Source: Acidobacteriota bacterium
GTDB taxonomy: Bacteria > Acidobacteriota > HRBIN11
Assembly: GCA_030550225.1 (NCBI GenBank)
Contig: JAUQPV010000115.1
Span: 1-7,753 of the forward strand
DNA length: 7,753 nt
Direction: 5' to 3'
Made by a program: the position numbers and the translations under genes. The notes under the pieces are model-generated. The model was not told the origin of the DNA and ran no database searches. It was given only the letters and a program-made list of their open reading frames with translations. Below are positions 7,603 through 7,753 of this stretch, in pieces (position 1 is the first letter of the stretch; every line of letters begins with the position of its first letter).

Positions 7603-7720
7603 CCTTCCCGACCTATCGAATCTCTCGTTTGGACTCTCCAAGGGGGTAAAGTCCGCTTTCTGCGTTCTTCGCCGTAGCCCCTTTCCACTGCCCGACTGCC
7701 TTGCTGCGGAGTTGGTGCCT
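7603..7720. other. Spacer without recognised gene
   Basis: I see no gene and no strong terminator between the Cys-rich gene and the next ORF. CTCCAAGGGGGTAAAG and pyrimidine-rich stretches are present but form no clear stem. The lack of a terminator is compatible with an operon. Confidence 0.4.
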
Positions 7721-7753
7721 ATGGTCCGAAGAACCGCAATCCTCATCGCCTTG
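7721..7753 (+). CDS. Start of an exported protein, cut by the window edge
   Basis: ATG 7721 opens MVRRTAILIAL, an arginine pair followed by a hydrophobic run, as in a signal peptide. GGAG (7708-7711) lies 9 nt upstream. Only 11 codons are visible, so no family can be named. It is on the same strand as the Cys-rich gene and may share its transcript. Confidence 0.45.
   Translation, partial: MVRRTAILIAL

Overview
This is a GC-rich bacterial window (roughly 60% or more by eye) with a housekeeping core. Three well-recognised genes lie on the minus strand: tig (trigger factor), clpP (protease subunit) and ppdK (pyruvate, phosphate dikinase), followed on the same strand by a multi-pass membrane protein I cannot name. 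The left edge holds the last 39 codons of an IS5-like transposase on the plus strand. The right edge holds a probable small Cys-rich exported protein and the first codons of another exported protein, both on the plus strand. The Arg/Pro/Trp-rich proteins and avoidance of A/T-ending codons fit a high-GC, possibly thermophilic, deep-branching bacterium. The sequence alone does not settle the phylum.

Layout: 3-122 transposase tail; 154-999 membrane protein, convergent with the transposase; 1105-3828 ppdK; 3829-4309 a repeat-filled gap; 4310-4927 clpP; 4928-5048 a palindromic tig-clpP spacer; 5049-6407 tig; 6408-7158 a second repeat-filled gap with candidate promoters; 7159-7602 the Cys-rich protein; from 7721 a truncated ORF. 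Trigger factor meets nascent chains at the ribosome and ClpP degrades proteins with a Clp ATPase, so tig-clpP is the common protein-quality-control pair, but no clpX follows clpP here. PpdK is a separate central-carbon enzyme.

No complete new multi-gene system is visible. The most unusual content is between the genes. The two large gaps share a family of short palindromic repeats: three tandem 22-nt hairpins whose loops read GTCA, GTGA, GTCA while the stems differ; a 61-bp repeat with a TTCG-loop hairpin core, one copy flanked by perfect 10-bp inverted ends; two 99-100 bp relatives facing each other; a compact element predicted to fold as a three-way junction; and a 9-mer, GCCGTTCGG, present five times and always outside genes. 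They look like REP- or MITE-like non-autonomous elements or structured RNA modules. Which of these they are is inference.
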